Shown here piece after piece: positions 33,229-45,600 of a stretch of 49,616 nucleotides of DNA; positions within the stretch are counted from its first letter, which is position 1, and every line of letters starts with the position of its first letter. A model generated the notes under the pieces. It did no database searches and was not told the DNA's origin. It saw only the letters and a list, made by a program, of their open reading frames with translations. The position numbers were made by a program, and so were the translations under genes. The stretch comes from Saccoglossus kowalevskii (lineage: Eukaryota; Hemichordata; Enteropneusta; Harrimaniidae): positions 365,706 to 415,321 of the forward strand of contig NW_003137327.1 of the NCBI RefSeq assembly GCF_000003605.2, written 5' to 3'.

Positions 33229-36200
33229 ATGGACACCAACACAGAGGGTGCTCTACCACTTCACATACATACTCCATTGGTTCACAGTCGTCCAATGTCT
33301 TTAGCCAGTGGACTCCAAATATATCTGAAATGTGAAAACCTTCAACCGACTGACACTTTCAAAATACGAGGAATTGCCAATTTATGCAGCAAGGTAAGAC
33401 TGTTTCTGGGTTCAACCATTTCAAATGTAGGGTGTCATAGTAGGTGAAGGGAATGGGCTCATTCAATTGTTATATTCTTTTTGTTTTTTAATAGTAGTAC
33501 AAGACCATTGGGGGAGATTTGAAAAGAAAAGAAAATCTTTCACCATACAGACTGTAGAAAATATATTACAAACAGAGTGAAAACAAACTTATATTGTAAC
33601 ACCATCACGACAAATCCATCATTGGAGACAAAATTCTTTGCAGTGTTACTTGCACCCACCTTTCAAAGTTTTTTCAGAGCTTTATTTGGGTAATATTCAA
33701 TTTTGTCTTTCAATTTGATTATGTGTTCATATCTCTGTTTGCTAACACTTTTGAATTATACTCAATAGAGATTTGCTTTTGTTCTGAATTACTGCAGATA
33801 ATCCTGCAATCCTGACAATTTTTGTTATTTTTTCCTGGAATGCTCTTAAATTCAGATGAGCAAAGTTTGTTTATTTTACACCAACAATTTATGATTCATT
33901 AATCATTGCGAAGGATTTGTTTTATTACATAGGGATTCTTTTGGGTGGAACATGTGTAGAAATTACCCTATTCATGTGTGGTACACATGACTGTAGTGTT
34001 TCTGTTGGATTTTATGCAAATAAAAGAATATTGTTGGTTTTTCATCTATCCAAGTCATTTGTTCCTGCAACACTAACTTCCTTTCAGATTTTAGAAAAAC
34101 ATGATTTTTGATGCCTTTGGAGGTACATTTCGACAAAACAGGTGCAACAAGTGCAGTTGATATTAATTATACAGTCAAAATGCTTTTACTACGTACATTT
34201 CATTTTTGCAGGCTAAATCCAATGGCTGTACACGTGTCATATGCTCATCAGGTGGGTATTAAATATTGGTGTAGGAAAGCAATGAACATCTCAAAAACGA
34301 TTGTTATATTTCTTTGGATCGACAGTCAATGCAACCTGGTAAAGTGATCAGGGGTGTCAATATATTAGGAACAGATTCAGAATGTTATTTTATCTAATTT
34401 GTTTCTGTGTAAAACTGCTGTAAAATACTTTAATTTCACTTGAAATTAATTTTTCAGTGAAAATAACTCTAATATATATATATATATACGGTATAAGAGC
34501 CATATGCTAATAATCAACAATAAAGTATATCTGTTGTCTTCTCCTATGTACATCCTTGATGTTAATGAACTTGACAAATACAAGACTATGATCCTGATAA
34601 TCCTGATTTAGCTTTAAGTTGTAAAAAAAATTGGAATGTTTAGATGACATATGACCTTTGAACTTCTCGGATTGACACATTTAGTGTTCCACAACATCAT
34701 ATGTACCATAACTGTTTTGTTGAGTATTATATTATGAGCTTTTGAAAATGCAGGAAGATAATAACGACCAATACCAAGTTTTTCCGTCGCCTCCAAATAA
34801 AAACTTATTAACAACTGTTATGTCTTAATTAATTTGAGCTGTTCTTCATGTCTGCATGCACTTCTCCTTTGATTTACTGCACAAAATGTTGAAAAGCTTC
34901 CGAAGTCACACATGTTCATATTTAAGGTAGAAGCCTACTCATCATTTTTGAGAAAGTTGGTCATAAATCGCATGACAATGTCAATTGGTTTATCATGTAA
35001 AATCGTGTAGCTATTGTCCCATGGCACCATAAAATAGCATTTTTTTGTGTTTTACAGTGACATATTTTGAGAAACTTGTCCTAATATTTTTCAAAAATAG
35101 CAATTTTTTGAAACAATTCCATAGAGCGCAATTTTAAACAAAAATTGCACTTTTTAAAACCCAGATTTTTGAAAGTATTCAGGAAAACCAAAAGTACCCC
35201 ATCAGTAACAATATATTATTTTTTCAGCTTAGTCACCAGCCTACAATTTGAGACGTGGCATAATATCTCTGCCATAGGAACCTATAATACTGTCAAAATT
35301 GCCTCTATCCACTAAAATACAACCATGAGTTTCTCGAAAATTAACTTGGTGACCTCCAACTTTTTTTAATTCAATATTCTTATATTGCTCGATAGTACAA
35401 TTTTAAAAAATGAATAAATTCTGGGTATTTGAAATCATGAGTATGCTTCTACCTTAAGGTACTGAGGTAATAGAATAATATCATTGTTCACAGGTGGTAA
35501 TGCAGGTGTTGCTGCAGCCTATGCAGCAAGGAAACTTGGACTCAATGCAAGTATTATTGTGCCAGAGTCTACACCACAGTTCACAGTGGATAGGCTCAGA
35601 ACAGAACTTGGTGCAACCGTTGAAGTCCATGGAAAGGTAAACTGAAAATCCAGCATGTAATCAAAAATCAACTTTTTGAGGATCAGAATAAATATTTTAA
35701 AAATAAGTAACTCTAATATGTGTTTATATGTAGGTATATGGAGGGTTTCATTTTATGTTGTCACTGTCACTTGACAGCAATGGTTCCAGAAAAAAAATAT
35801 TCCGTTTTATTTGCCTGTTTCTTAGTGTTTTTTTTTCTAATTAGTTATTTTTCTAATTCTGGAAAAGAACAAGTGTTTTTGTTTATGTACTCTAAAATTT
35901 GTATTGAAAGTTGTGGCTTCTATAAAAAATGTAACAGAGGATGTATCATCCACACATACAAAAAATAATGAATTTTTGAGTCTAAATTGTTCAAAAAGAA
36001 TGGATGCAGCTTCTATTAGGAATGCGGCTTCTAATACAGATTTTACGGTACTAGCAAACTCAGAGAAATGTACTGGCAAATGGATGGATTGATTGTGTAA
36101 AGTAAACAAAATGTTTTAAGGCTTGCATATAAAGCAAGGACAAGAATGGTAAGAACATGTCCTGTGAACCATGATCTCATTCTCAATAAAAACTCTGCAG

Positions 36201-39200
36201 CCATTTGCAAATAAGACCTATTCATTTTGCTGATGATGTGTTCGTGTTTTGTCCAAATATTTAAATGTGCTTCATCCTGGCCAGATATCAAAGCACGTCT
36301 GTAGCATTGTCAATTGCATAAAATATGGGGTAGTTCGTTGTGATTTCTTGTGCTCCACATGACCATCTTTTATGCAACCTAAATAGAGCTCTTGTAATAA
36401 TCTGGTGAATTTGATAGATCTACTGAACTTATTGTTTATGTCTGTAGGTGTGGAATTTATCAGAACAACATGCGTTAAAGTTGGCAGAAGAACCAGGGTG
36501 TGCGTATGTGCCACCGTTTGAACATCCAGATATTTGGTGAGGTTTACAATGTTATCTTCTCTTGTTGTTCCTTGTAACATTTCTTTATTGTACACCAATC
36601 AAAAACCTGACGAGGATATGATTTTAATAAAGATTTTTGCTATTATTAATATAATTATGAGTAGGGTTGACTGCAATCTGATTAAAATTGTATTGTACGA
36701 CATGTATTTTATTTTATATATATTTTTGTTAATGTTTTTGTTACATACTTGTGATTCGGTATATTTTAACTATCGCAACATACATGCATGCATTTGCAAT
36801 TATCAAATCTTTAAAAAATTATCAACAAATAAATAATAGATCCAAATAAAATAAAACAAGTCATTGAAAATGACACAGTCCCCGTTAAATTTTTGAAAGT
36901 TCTTTTTGTGCTTGTCATATTAAAGTGGAGGGGTTGTCGCTAGCGTGTCCTTGAAACTTGAGTCCTAAGTGGCAGATACAACATATTGTTTATTTACATC
37001 AAATTCGAACCTGTGTTACGTGATGACCCCTTCGGTTTAAGATATAGCAAAGAAAAACATAGATCACAAGTGAAAGCATGTCCAAGTTATCACATTTTAA
37101 ACAAACAAGATGGCTGCCATTCGGCCAAATTTGATCAAATTGTACATGTATCCATTTATGACATGCTAAATATCAATGAAAATGATTCATGGGTGACAGA
37201 GATATAGTAATATGGCCAAAAATAAAAACAGCCGTTAATCGGCCATCTTTGATCAGATTATAAAACAAAGTGACATGTATAATGTATGTGCCAAATACGA
37301 ATGAAAATGGTACATAAATCTTAAAAATATAGTAGTAAGGCCAAAAAGTCAGATGGCTGTCAATCGGCCATCCTTGATCCGATTTTGAAACAAATTGTCA
37401 TGCAGATGTATCCTAACAAGTATAAAGTATGTACCAAGTTTGAATAAAAACTGACAAAGCATGTGCAAAATACAACATTTTCAAAAAACAAGATGGCTTC
37501 CAGTCGGCCATTTTGAATCATATTGCTAAACCATTGCATGTGCATATGTCCCACATAAAGTACTAGGCACATGCAACGAATGAACAGAATCGGTCCAAAG
37601 GATTCTGAAATACGACTCCGGATGGACGGATGCTCGGACGCATGGACGCATGGACGCACGGCACGGATGGACACCAAATTATAAGTCGTTTTTGGACTTC
37701 GTCTGAACGGGGACTAATAAAATGAAATAAAGCCAAAACTAGGATCTTATTTTGATCAGATTGGGTTGGATGCGTAGTGGAGAATATATTGGATATTTCT
37801 AAATATTGTTTTTACAGGGCAGGTCATGCTACCGTGATTGAAGAAATTGCTCAAGATTTAAAAGAGAAACCGGATGTGATTATTTTGTCTGTTGGTGGTG
37901 GCGGGTTACTTAATGGTGTTGTACAGGGACTAAGACAAGTGGGATGGGATGATGTTCCAGTGGTTGCCATGGAAACAGTTGGTGCTGACTGTTTCAACCA
38001 AGCTGTGAAATCTGGTCACCTAGTGACCCTTCCAGATATAACCAGGTAATAACTATATTTAAAATTAACACATGTTGCTTTAACACATCACGTCTGAAAA
38101 CCTCTACAGACAGCAAAAATGAGTCGAAGAAAACACATCAGCAGGTGTCAAGTGAATAGCGCCCTCAACCTTTTAAAATGACTAGATTATATTAAACCAG
38201 CATACTGCTTCAATCTTTTTAGTGATCATAATCAAAATATTGTAAATGCATTAATTATTCACTGGGGTTTGACTTTAATATTTTTGCTGATAATAAAATC
38301 CGCTAAAATAAATGTACACGAATATGTAAAATAACAATAAAACTCATTGTTTTCGTGACAAATTCGTGAAATTAAAACACAATGATATGCTCAAGATATC
38401 AAAATAGTGAAAATAAATGGTTACAGTACCAAATTTGAGGATCCCATTGAAACATTGTTAAAATTTGACATTTTTTTTCCAAATCTTGGGAATTTCACAA
38501 AAAAAAAGAACTCTTATGAAATTAAAATGCTCTACAGTATGTGCAAATGTTTATGGGAGACAATCTCATTGACCAAATGTAATTTGTTTTATAATATGAC
38601 CTTTGACCTTCCTCTTTCTGTTTCGCATTAATGACAATATGAAGAAAATTTAATATAATGTTCAATGGGTTGATACGACAATGTAAATATTATTTACAAT
38701 GAAAGTGTAAATTTTCAAATTTTTCAGCAAAAAAGTTAATTTTTTTGTTTCAGTGTTGCCAAATGTCTGGGTGCATTAACAGTGAGCCAGACATCTCTGG
38801 ATTATCATCGCAAGCATCAGATACATTCTGTTGTAGTAGAAGATAAGGAGGCTATATCTGCATGTCTTCGTTTCCTAGGTAACTGCATGATTACACAAAT
38901 TATCTGAAAATGTGAATTAAACCGAGAAAACCGACCAAGCAGAGAAAACAGTAATGCACAAATGAGAAAAAGAAACATAATAAGACGTTTCGGGTGAACA
39001 CCCTCCATTAATGCACGATAGTTTTGCCTTATTTGTTTACGATTAGAAAGGGTTGTCAATCGAAACATTGTATCTTGTTTCCTCTTCTCATTTGTTCGTT
39101 ATTATTTTCACTGCTTGGTCAGATTTCTAATTTATTTTCATGTTGTAGTGCAGTATGTTGTTTTCCATCAATGTTTAGAATCACAAAATAACCAGCACAA

Positions 39201-39786
39201 TTGTTTTCATATTTTTTAAACAAAATTGAAATGTGCAGTACCGGGTAGTACCAAAATTATAGAAAAATACAAAAATTGTATGCTACAAAAACAAGTGTTT
39301 GAAAATGTTATTGAATCTAACGATACTTTTTTTTAACACTTTGCCTGCCGATGTTGTTTTTTCCTATTAATTTTGGCTGACTATGGAGTGCCAGGGATAT
39401 TTAAAAAATCTTTTCTGCATCAATGTCATGAAATCGTGTAAAATCCCTAACAAGGAAAATTAAGCGGTTTATATAAATTTTTTTATACCACCACATTTGT
39501 GCATAAATATTTTTTTTTAAAAAGAACTGCTTTTCATGGATGCAAACAAAATATTTGTTTTGTGAATTTAACAAATAAAATATTCTGTTTCACAGATGAT
39601 CATCGTATGATGGTGGAACCTGCTTGCGGTGCAGCATTGGCGGGTATCTATAGCAACGTGATCCCAGATTTACAGAAAGGTGGTAAATTGAAAAATGATG
39701 TCCGGAATATTGTAATTGTTGTTTGTGGTGGAAGTAATGTCACTTTAAAACAGTTAGTAGATTGGAAGGAACAGTTTGGACTTTAA
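33229..39786 (+). CDS. SDSL: L-serine dehydratase / threonine deaminase-like enzyme
   Basis: Seven exons: 33229-33393, 34212-34251, 35494-35636, 36448-36536, 37818-38045, 38754-38878 and 39596-39786 (TAA). All junctions join in frame to 326 aa, close to the mammalian SDS and SDSL lengths. The enzyme is a cytosolic fold-type II PLP protein expected to deaminate L-serine or L-threonine to pyruvate or 2-oxobutyrate. The PLP lysine is Lys45 in TFKIRG. The phosphate-binding loops are SSGGNAG (67-73) and GGGG (172-175). Cys307 in CGGSN aligns with the residue near the PLP ring nitrogen in rat and human SDS. SSGGNAG and VWNLSEQHALKLA resemble SDSL slightly more than SDS. The residues before the lysine read PTDT, where the mammalian enzymes have PSGS. 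ATG 33229 has good context (aaaATGG); an in-frame ATG at 33160 would add 23 residues without family support. Introns hold several MITEs. Confidence 0.94.
34922..35457. mobile_element. TTAA-flanked MITE in dehydratase intron 2
   Basis: TTAA at 34922-34925 and 35454-35457 flank a 528 bp body. It starts GGTAGAAGCCTACTCAT and ends ATGAGTATGCTTCTACC, so the inverted ends differ at one position over 17 bp. The first six bases, GGTAGA, are shared with the 12072-12914 family, suggesting the same transposase. There is no coding capacity. It ends about 40 bp before the next exon (35494). Confidence 0.85.
36877..37715. mobile_element. MITE with AGTCCCCGTT ends, in dehydratase intron 4
   Basis: An exact 10 bp terminal inverted repeat (AGTCCCCGTT at 36877-36886, AACGGGGACT at 37706-37715) encloses 839 bp. 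Inside, a degenerate unit of about 120-140 bp containing 'gatggctgccattcggcc' or a variant recurs near 37109, 37228, 37352 and 37492. A short 'ggacgcat' tandem lies at 37622-37670. A shorter relative is at 45837-46201. No transposase is encoded and no target-site duplication is certain. Confidence 0.85.
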
Positions 39787-39892
39787 AATTGAATCTAAAT
39801 GAAGCAGATTTGAACAAAAAATGGCATTTGCTTCCATTACTTTATACAAAATGTCTTGTTCCTGTCTGTTTTTTGTAAATTTCTATCAAATT

Positions 39893-39898
39893 ATTAAA
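39893..39898 (+). terminator. Candidate polyadenylation signal (ATTAAA)
   Basis: ATTAAA about 105 bp after the dehydratase stop codon; a second ATTAAA lies at 40061-40066. Either could define the 3' end. Confidence 0.4.
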
Positions 39899-42350
39899 TC
39901 TGAAATGTCTTGTGCTAATTTTTGTTTTATTATATAATTTTGCCATTCTTTGGTCATGTGACTAATGGAATTTTGGTTGTGAATTATTACAATATTTTTC
40001 TACGCAGATTGTTAATTGTACCATACGTTTGTATAAAAATTATTTCATTCATTTTCAATTATTAAAGTTTAATTTGCAAATGCTTTTGGATCATTATTCA
40101 TGGTTCACGGTTGTCTGCATTAATCAAGAACAATTGCACACATTTATACCATCGTCTCAGAGCGTTTTAATTGACTAATATTTCTTTAATAGTTTCTGCA
40201 AATAACGATGCAATATTCAACCCTGTATCACACTGCAAACCACTTGAATTTTGCGAGACACAAATTTTCGAGACACAAGTCAGGTCTTGTAGCAGTGAAT
40301 ATTGTAAACTAGGAATTTTCAAGATTTGATGTCCTTGATTAGATAAAAATGTTGCCAGTGTCACTACAAGAATCTCAGTGCCACAAAACTTTGCAATTTT
40401 CATTGCGAAGTGAAAATTTGTCTTTCGCAAATTCAAAGTGGTTTATTGGGATTTTTAAGGTAGAATGGTTTAAATATGAATATAACAATTTTAGTATTAG
40501 TCAACTGTATTTGAATCTTTTGTTCATTGTCAATCTTTTTTCTGAGAACAGTATCGTATCGTATCGACATTTTAGCATTCGTTTCCAAAGACCGCAATTG
40601 TTTGGTTACCCCATATTTTTATTTCGTTCTATAACAAGAAATGTAATTTGTTCAGTAGCATTCTACCTGGACGCTTTGACTTTTATGAAAATTTGATCTT
40701 GCAAACACTTCTTGTGGCAATACTTTACCGTCTACCATATTGTGGGTTGAAAGTTTTGTCATCAAGTCATTTATCTCACAAATACTAAGACTTTTCTAAG
40801 TCATTCAATGCACTCCAATCGTCCCAGGAATTACTCCATAATCTAGTTACATTGTTATATCTTCCACAAGTATGGCATGACTCTTTCTGTGTTTTTTTCT
40901 TGCTCACTTTTGTAAAACCTGACAGAGCCCTACTTTTTTTGTCTTAAAAATCAAAATCACACTATCAGTAAATATATTGTACAATAAATATAAATACTAA
41001 CAGGTTGTTGTTGTTGTTGTTTTATTGACATTGGTGTGTAAATAACATTGCAAATACAAACAATTTCACCAATTACAAGCTAGAACACCTAGATTAACAA
41101 ATGAGCTGTGGGTCCATGTGCGTTGTATCTGGAACTGCACATAGCCATATTCTTGGGGCGGACATCCAAGCTTTTTCTCTGCCTGGCAACAGTCACTGGT
41201 GAAAACAAAGGCTAAAAACTCTCAGAAAACTTTACTTTGGGCTAGCTGTTGAGGTTCTCCTGAACAGTGTAACAAGACTACCCCCTATGTGTAACATAGA
41301 AAAATATGGTGGCTCAGGATTGTAGGCAGTCAGGGTGGGTGTTAAATGGTTTATGACATTTGCAGTTAAATTAAAGCAAAAAAAGTGTCTGAAAAGACAA
41401 ACTGTCGATTTTAAAGCGTACTTCTGAAAAATGTTTGGGGGGGAAAAAAATACAATGGGTGATTGCATGTTATTAGTTTCCTCCAATGCTGGAAGTTGTA
41501 AGATGTCTCCTTGAATAAATCATTTATTTCCAATCATGTATTTAAAATTGGACAACAGTTTAACAGTACTTTTATTTGAAAGTGTGATACATTCATTTAA
41601 CATAAATGTAGCTGGTGAGCTAGCAAACCTGTATCATAGCAAATATACAAAAATAAATAATAAAAAACAAAACAAAAAACAGATAAAGTATCAAAGATGC
41701 AAGTTTCTGGTTTTGCTGCTCACTGGGCTGCCAAACAATTCTATGAATATTGTGTATTACTGCTTACACATGTGTTGTAAGCACCCTGCATCGACTGCTC
41801 ATTCATCTGAGAAGAGCTGATATTTATTCCTAAAAATAATTTAAATAATTATTGTACAATAGAATGAACTTGCATATGAATGAGTTGCAAGTCACAAAAA
41901 ACAAATTTAAATAAAAAGGCAGAGAAAACATGATTCAAATGCTTAAGTAATAATTGATGGCATGATTAGCTGCTACGGATAACAAACCATGGAATGCAGA
42001 CTTTAGTAATTCAAAATAATGTTACTCGGTAAATATCAATCACTGATCTTTGAGTACTTGAGAGAAGTTAGGCAGTGAGGCACACTGATCAACTTTCCTA
42101 TACACTGGATTTAACAGATATATGGAAGTACCAAGGTTAGTGACATTGATATCAAATCTTTATACTAGAATGGCAGCTGTACAATACATGAGGCATTGTA
42201 AAAATAACAAATTTTGATAGAGGATGAAATAAAATCAGAATCCGCGCATATGATTATTGTTAATTGGGTAAAATTATTGACGATATATATGTGAAGAATG
42301 AATGTTTTGTTTTTTCCAAATATATTTTTCAGTCATTGGTTTCAGATTTT

Positions 42351-42356
42351 TTTATT
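42351..42356 (-). terminator. Candidate polyadenylation signal (AATAAA)
   Basis: AATAAA on the minus strand, about 290 bp after the stop codon of the PfpI-like gene. Plausible position only. Confidence 0.35.
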
Positions 42357-42645
42357 CTAATGGCTATCACTGGTTTAAACATGTACTAAAACTACAAATA
42401 TCAACACGTGTTGACATATGATACAAATATAGGATGACCAACACTATCGGCCATTTTGGATCTGACATGGTCACATGACAAAATTACTAGAATATGATTG
42501 GTTGTAATAATTACTACTATATAGCCTCCTTAGCTTGACACTTCGGGTAAATACATTCACAAACAGATATAACAAAGAAAGCATACATGTATATTTACAC
42601 TACAGAAAAAGCAAAAATTTAAATAAAAATAACATGAATTGAATG

Positions 42646-45600
42646 CTATGAGAACAGAAGTTGTGTAAGCAAGGCTTTACAGAAGTCTGGTAGATCGTTT
42701 GGCCCTCTTGAGGTGATCTGTGAAAATAAGGAAACAGAGGGGCTCTTAGACCACAACCACAACAAAATAATTAGACATAAACCTATTTCTTACCGCTGTT
42801 ACTTGCTTGTTACTGTTCTGATTTGACAATGTTTGTAATAGTGAACAAATCTTTTCGAAAACCGTACAAAAAAAAAAATACATTAAAATAATGTTTTATA
42901 TAGAGAACCACATCCTTCAAAAAAATTCTGGCTTTGAAATCGTCAGCGATTATAAACCAGAAACTTCTCATATACTTCTCATCATAAACAGATTTAATTT
43001 TATGAAAATTTGGCTTGAAAAATCGCAAAATTTCACAAAATGAGGTGCTCTCACAAAATTATCAAACCATAAGAGTTACTTATGGTGAGAACATCACAGA
43101 CAATGGTTTCACATAATACAATGGTAGGATCACCTTGAATGGTGATAAACAACAATGTACACTTACCAAGTTACCGTCCACTACGACCGCAGCATCTTGA
43201 TATTCAGCTCTGAAATAAAAACACAATTCCATCAACGAGTTTTTCCCAATTAGATAGATGGGCATCTATTACAGTGAAAATCAATAAGCCGGGGAAAATA
43301 AATTTTTATATATCAAAAACACCAATCTAGAAATGATATTGCAATATCAAAAGTTCTTATTAAAATTAATTAACACAATTCAATCAGCAATCATATTGAA
43401 TAAGAGGATGGTCACTGTTGCTACGTCACATGAAGGCTTGTATACACATTAGGGGCATACAGCCAATCATTAAATAGTTGAATTTAAATGAAGATTGATG
43501 ATTTGTATTTACAAATATGTTTATAAAACTAAGGTACAGCTTTCTGCTCTTCACACGTCAGCTGATTTTTCAAATAAAAGCTGCTAAATTAATGTTTAAC
43601 ACACCATGTGCTGATGATGCTATTTTTTCCCTATTCATTACCAATACTGGTAAACACCAACAACTTACCCAGCATTTGTTACATCATCTTTTATGGAATG
43701 CCAACATGTTGCCTGGCGACCACGTAATACATTAGCTGATATCAGTAACCATGGTCCATGACACATAGCTGCCACAGGCTTTTCTGAAGAACGAGAAGTA
43801 TTGAATATTGTTATTTAAACCAAACTTGAATAGTCAGTGATATTTATTCATCTGATTGCAGATACCCACTCATAGTATCATTTTCTGTCAGCTTGGAGCT
43901 GATTTACAGACTCTGAAATTAGAGACAGCACAACACAAGTATTCACATGTGTTGAGATGAATAAGTCAGTTGTCCCACGGAAACTCCACTCATTGGGACA
44001 AGAACAACTGGATCTTTAAAGTTATATTTTCTCTTATTATAAATTGAAAGCCTTTGAAAATGTGTTAATTTGCTACATCAACCAATTAAAACAAGCATGG
44101 CGTTCGCAAGGAATCAAGTTTTCTTTCTTGCGAAAAATGATGCTCAGAGCCTAAGTCATTTTAAGTCTTGAGACTAAAAATCCCATGATGCAATGGTGTT
44201 TAGTACACTGCTTGGAGTGAGTGCGCAGTCAGACGAACCTATGGAGAACTACATTTTGCTGTCGGCCATTTCATTGTGCACATCTTGCATCAAACATAAG
44301 AACATATGTAGTACACGGAATGAACAGCTTTGCGTCCCCCTCCAAAAGGACGCTTACATGAGGTTGAATAAGGCACAAGTCGTTCAAACACCGCAATGGT
44401 GATAACCCATGAATAACACATGGACAACAGCAGACAGACAGTCAATTTATAAATATCACATACTGTATAGATAAAACCCTGGCAATGTTAAAAATTGTCA
44501 AAATACTGGTAGCTCTAATTGGTTAATAAACTGTCACCATATGTCTTGATATGACAAATATTATTTGTATGTCCATGCAAGATGTTTTACAGAGACATAC
44601 CCTCTAAAATTTCTAAAGGTAAAATTTTTGGTACACTGTCAATCTGTTTTTTTGAGAAAAACTTTAAAATAATATGCATAAAATTCATTTCCACTTCCTC
44701 GATAAAACCTGCTAAAATTATATTATATTTTTTTTAATACTTCTGCACATCAAAAAGTACCTTGTAAGACACTACATATCTTCTGTTTACCATATGTCAC
44801 TGGGCAAAATTTTGAGATAGAGATATATCTGTTCCATGGTAAATAATGGTAAAATACCCTAAAACAGCCAAGAAACATGCTATTTTCACTCCATTTTGTA
44901 CATTAATTTTCTCTGATCCAAGTATGATGACCCCATATTATTATTCCATCTTCTTTATCCTCATGGCATGAAATATCAAACATGTAAAAATGAAGAAAAT
45001 TACAATATTTTTTCTTCTTTGCAGCATTCTAATTTCACTGGTAATAAGAAAGCATTCAAATATTCATTACAGATAGATGTATTCTATCATGTCATTGTCA
45101 CATGTAAAATAACACTTCATATGTCAAAGGTTCCAATAATATGTAGATGACAACACACCTTTAGGAGTATCAATCTCATATGTACATTATTATAATCAAT
45201 TACACACTCACTCTAGTCATTACACTGTTATAATTAACACAATATTCTGATATGGTTCACTGATTTGGAATCATTATCCTAAAAGATAATTCATATTCAT
45301 GATATTCAAATTACCCAAACTAATCATGTTCACGTTTCATCAATTTAAAAAAAAAATCAGATTCACAAACATTTCCTATTACTAGTATACTGTAAAATGA
45401 CTTAAATTTTCACTGGGTTTAAATTTCGCTGATTTTCCATTTTTACGCATATTCAGTAGGTTTTAAAATTAATGTTTTTTCCAGTCAGCGAAATAAGCAA
45501 AATTAATATCCAGTGAATAATTAACCTCTTTACAGTATATAAAGCTAGCTGAAAATGAGACTAGGATGATAAGAGTTTTTTTTATAAACATGTTTGCGCC

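Larger units (their letters stand above)
39787..42645. other. Region between convergent genes
   Basis: This holds the 3' UTR of the dehydratase gene on the plus strand and of the PfpI-like gene on the minus strand. It includes a (GTT)n run at 41003-41020. TTAAGGTAGAATGG at 40456-40469 with CATTCTACC at 40662-40670 may be a third, degraded TTAA-type MITE whose right TTAA is lost. No further gene is seen. Confidence 0.5.
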
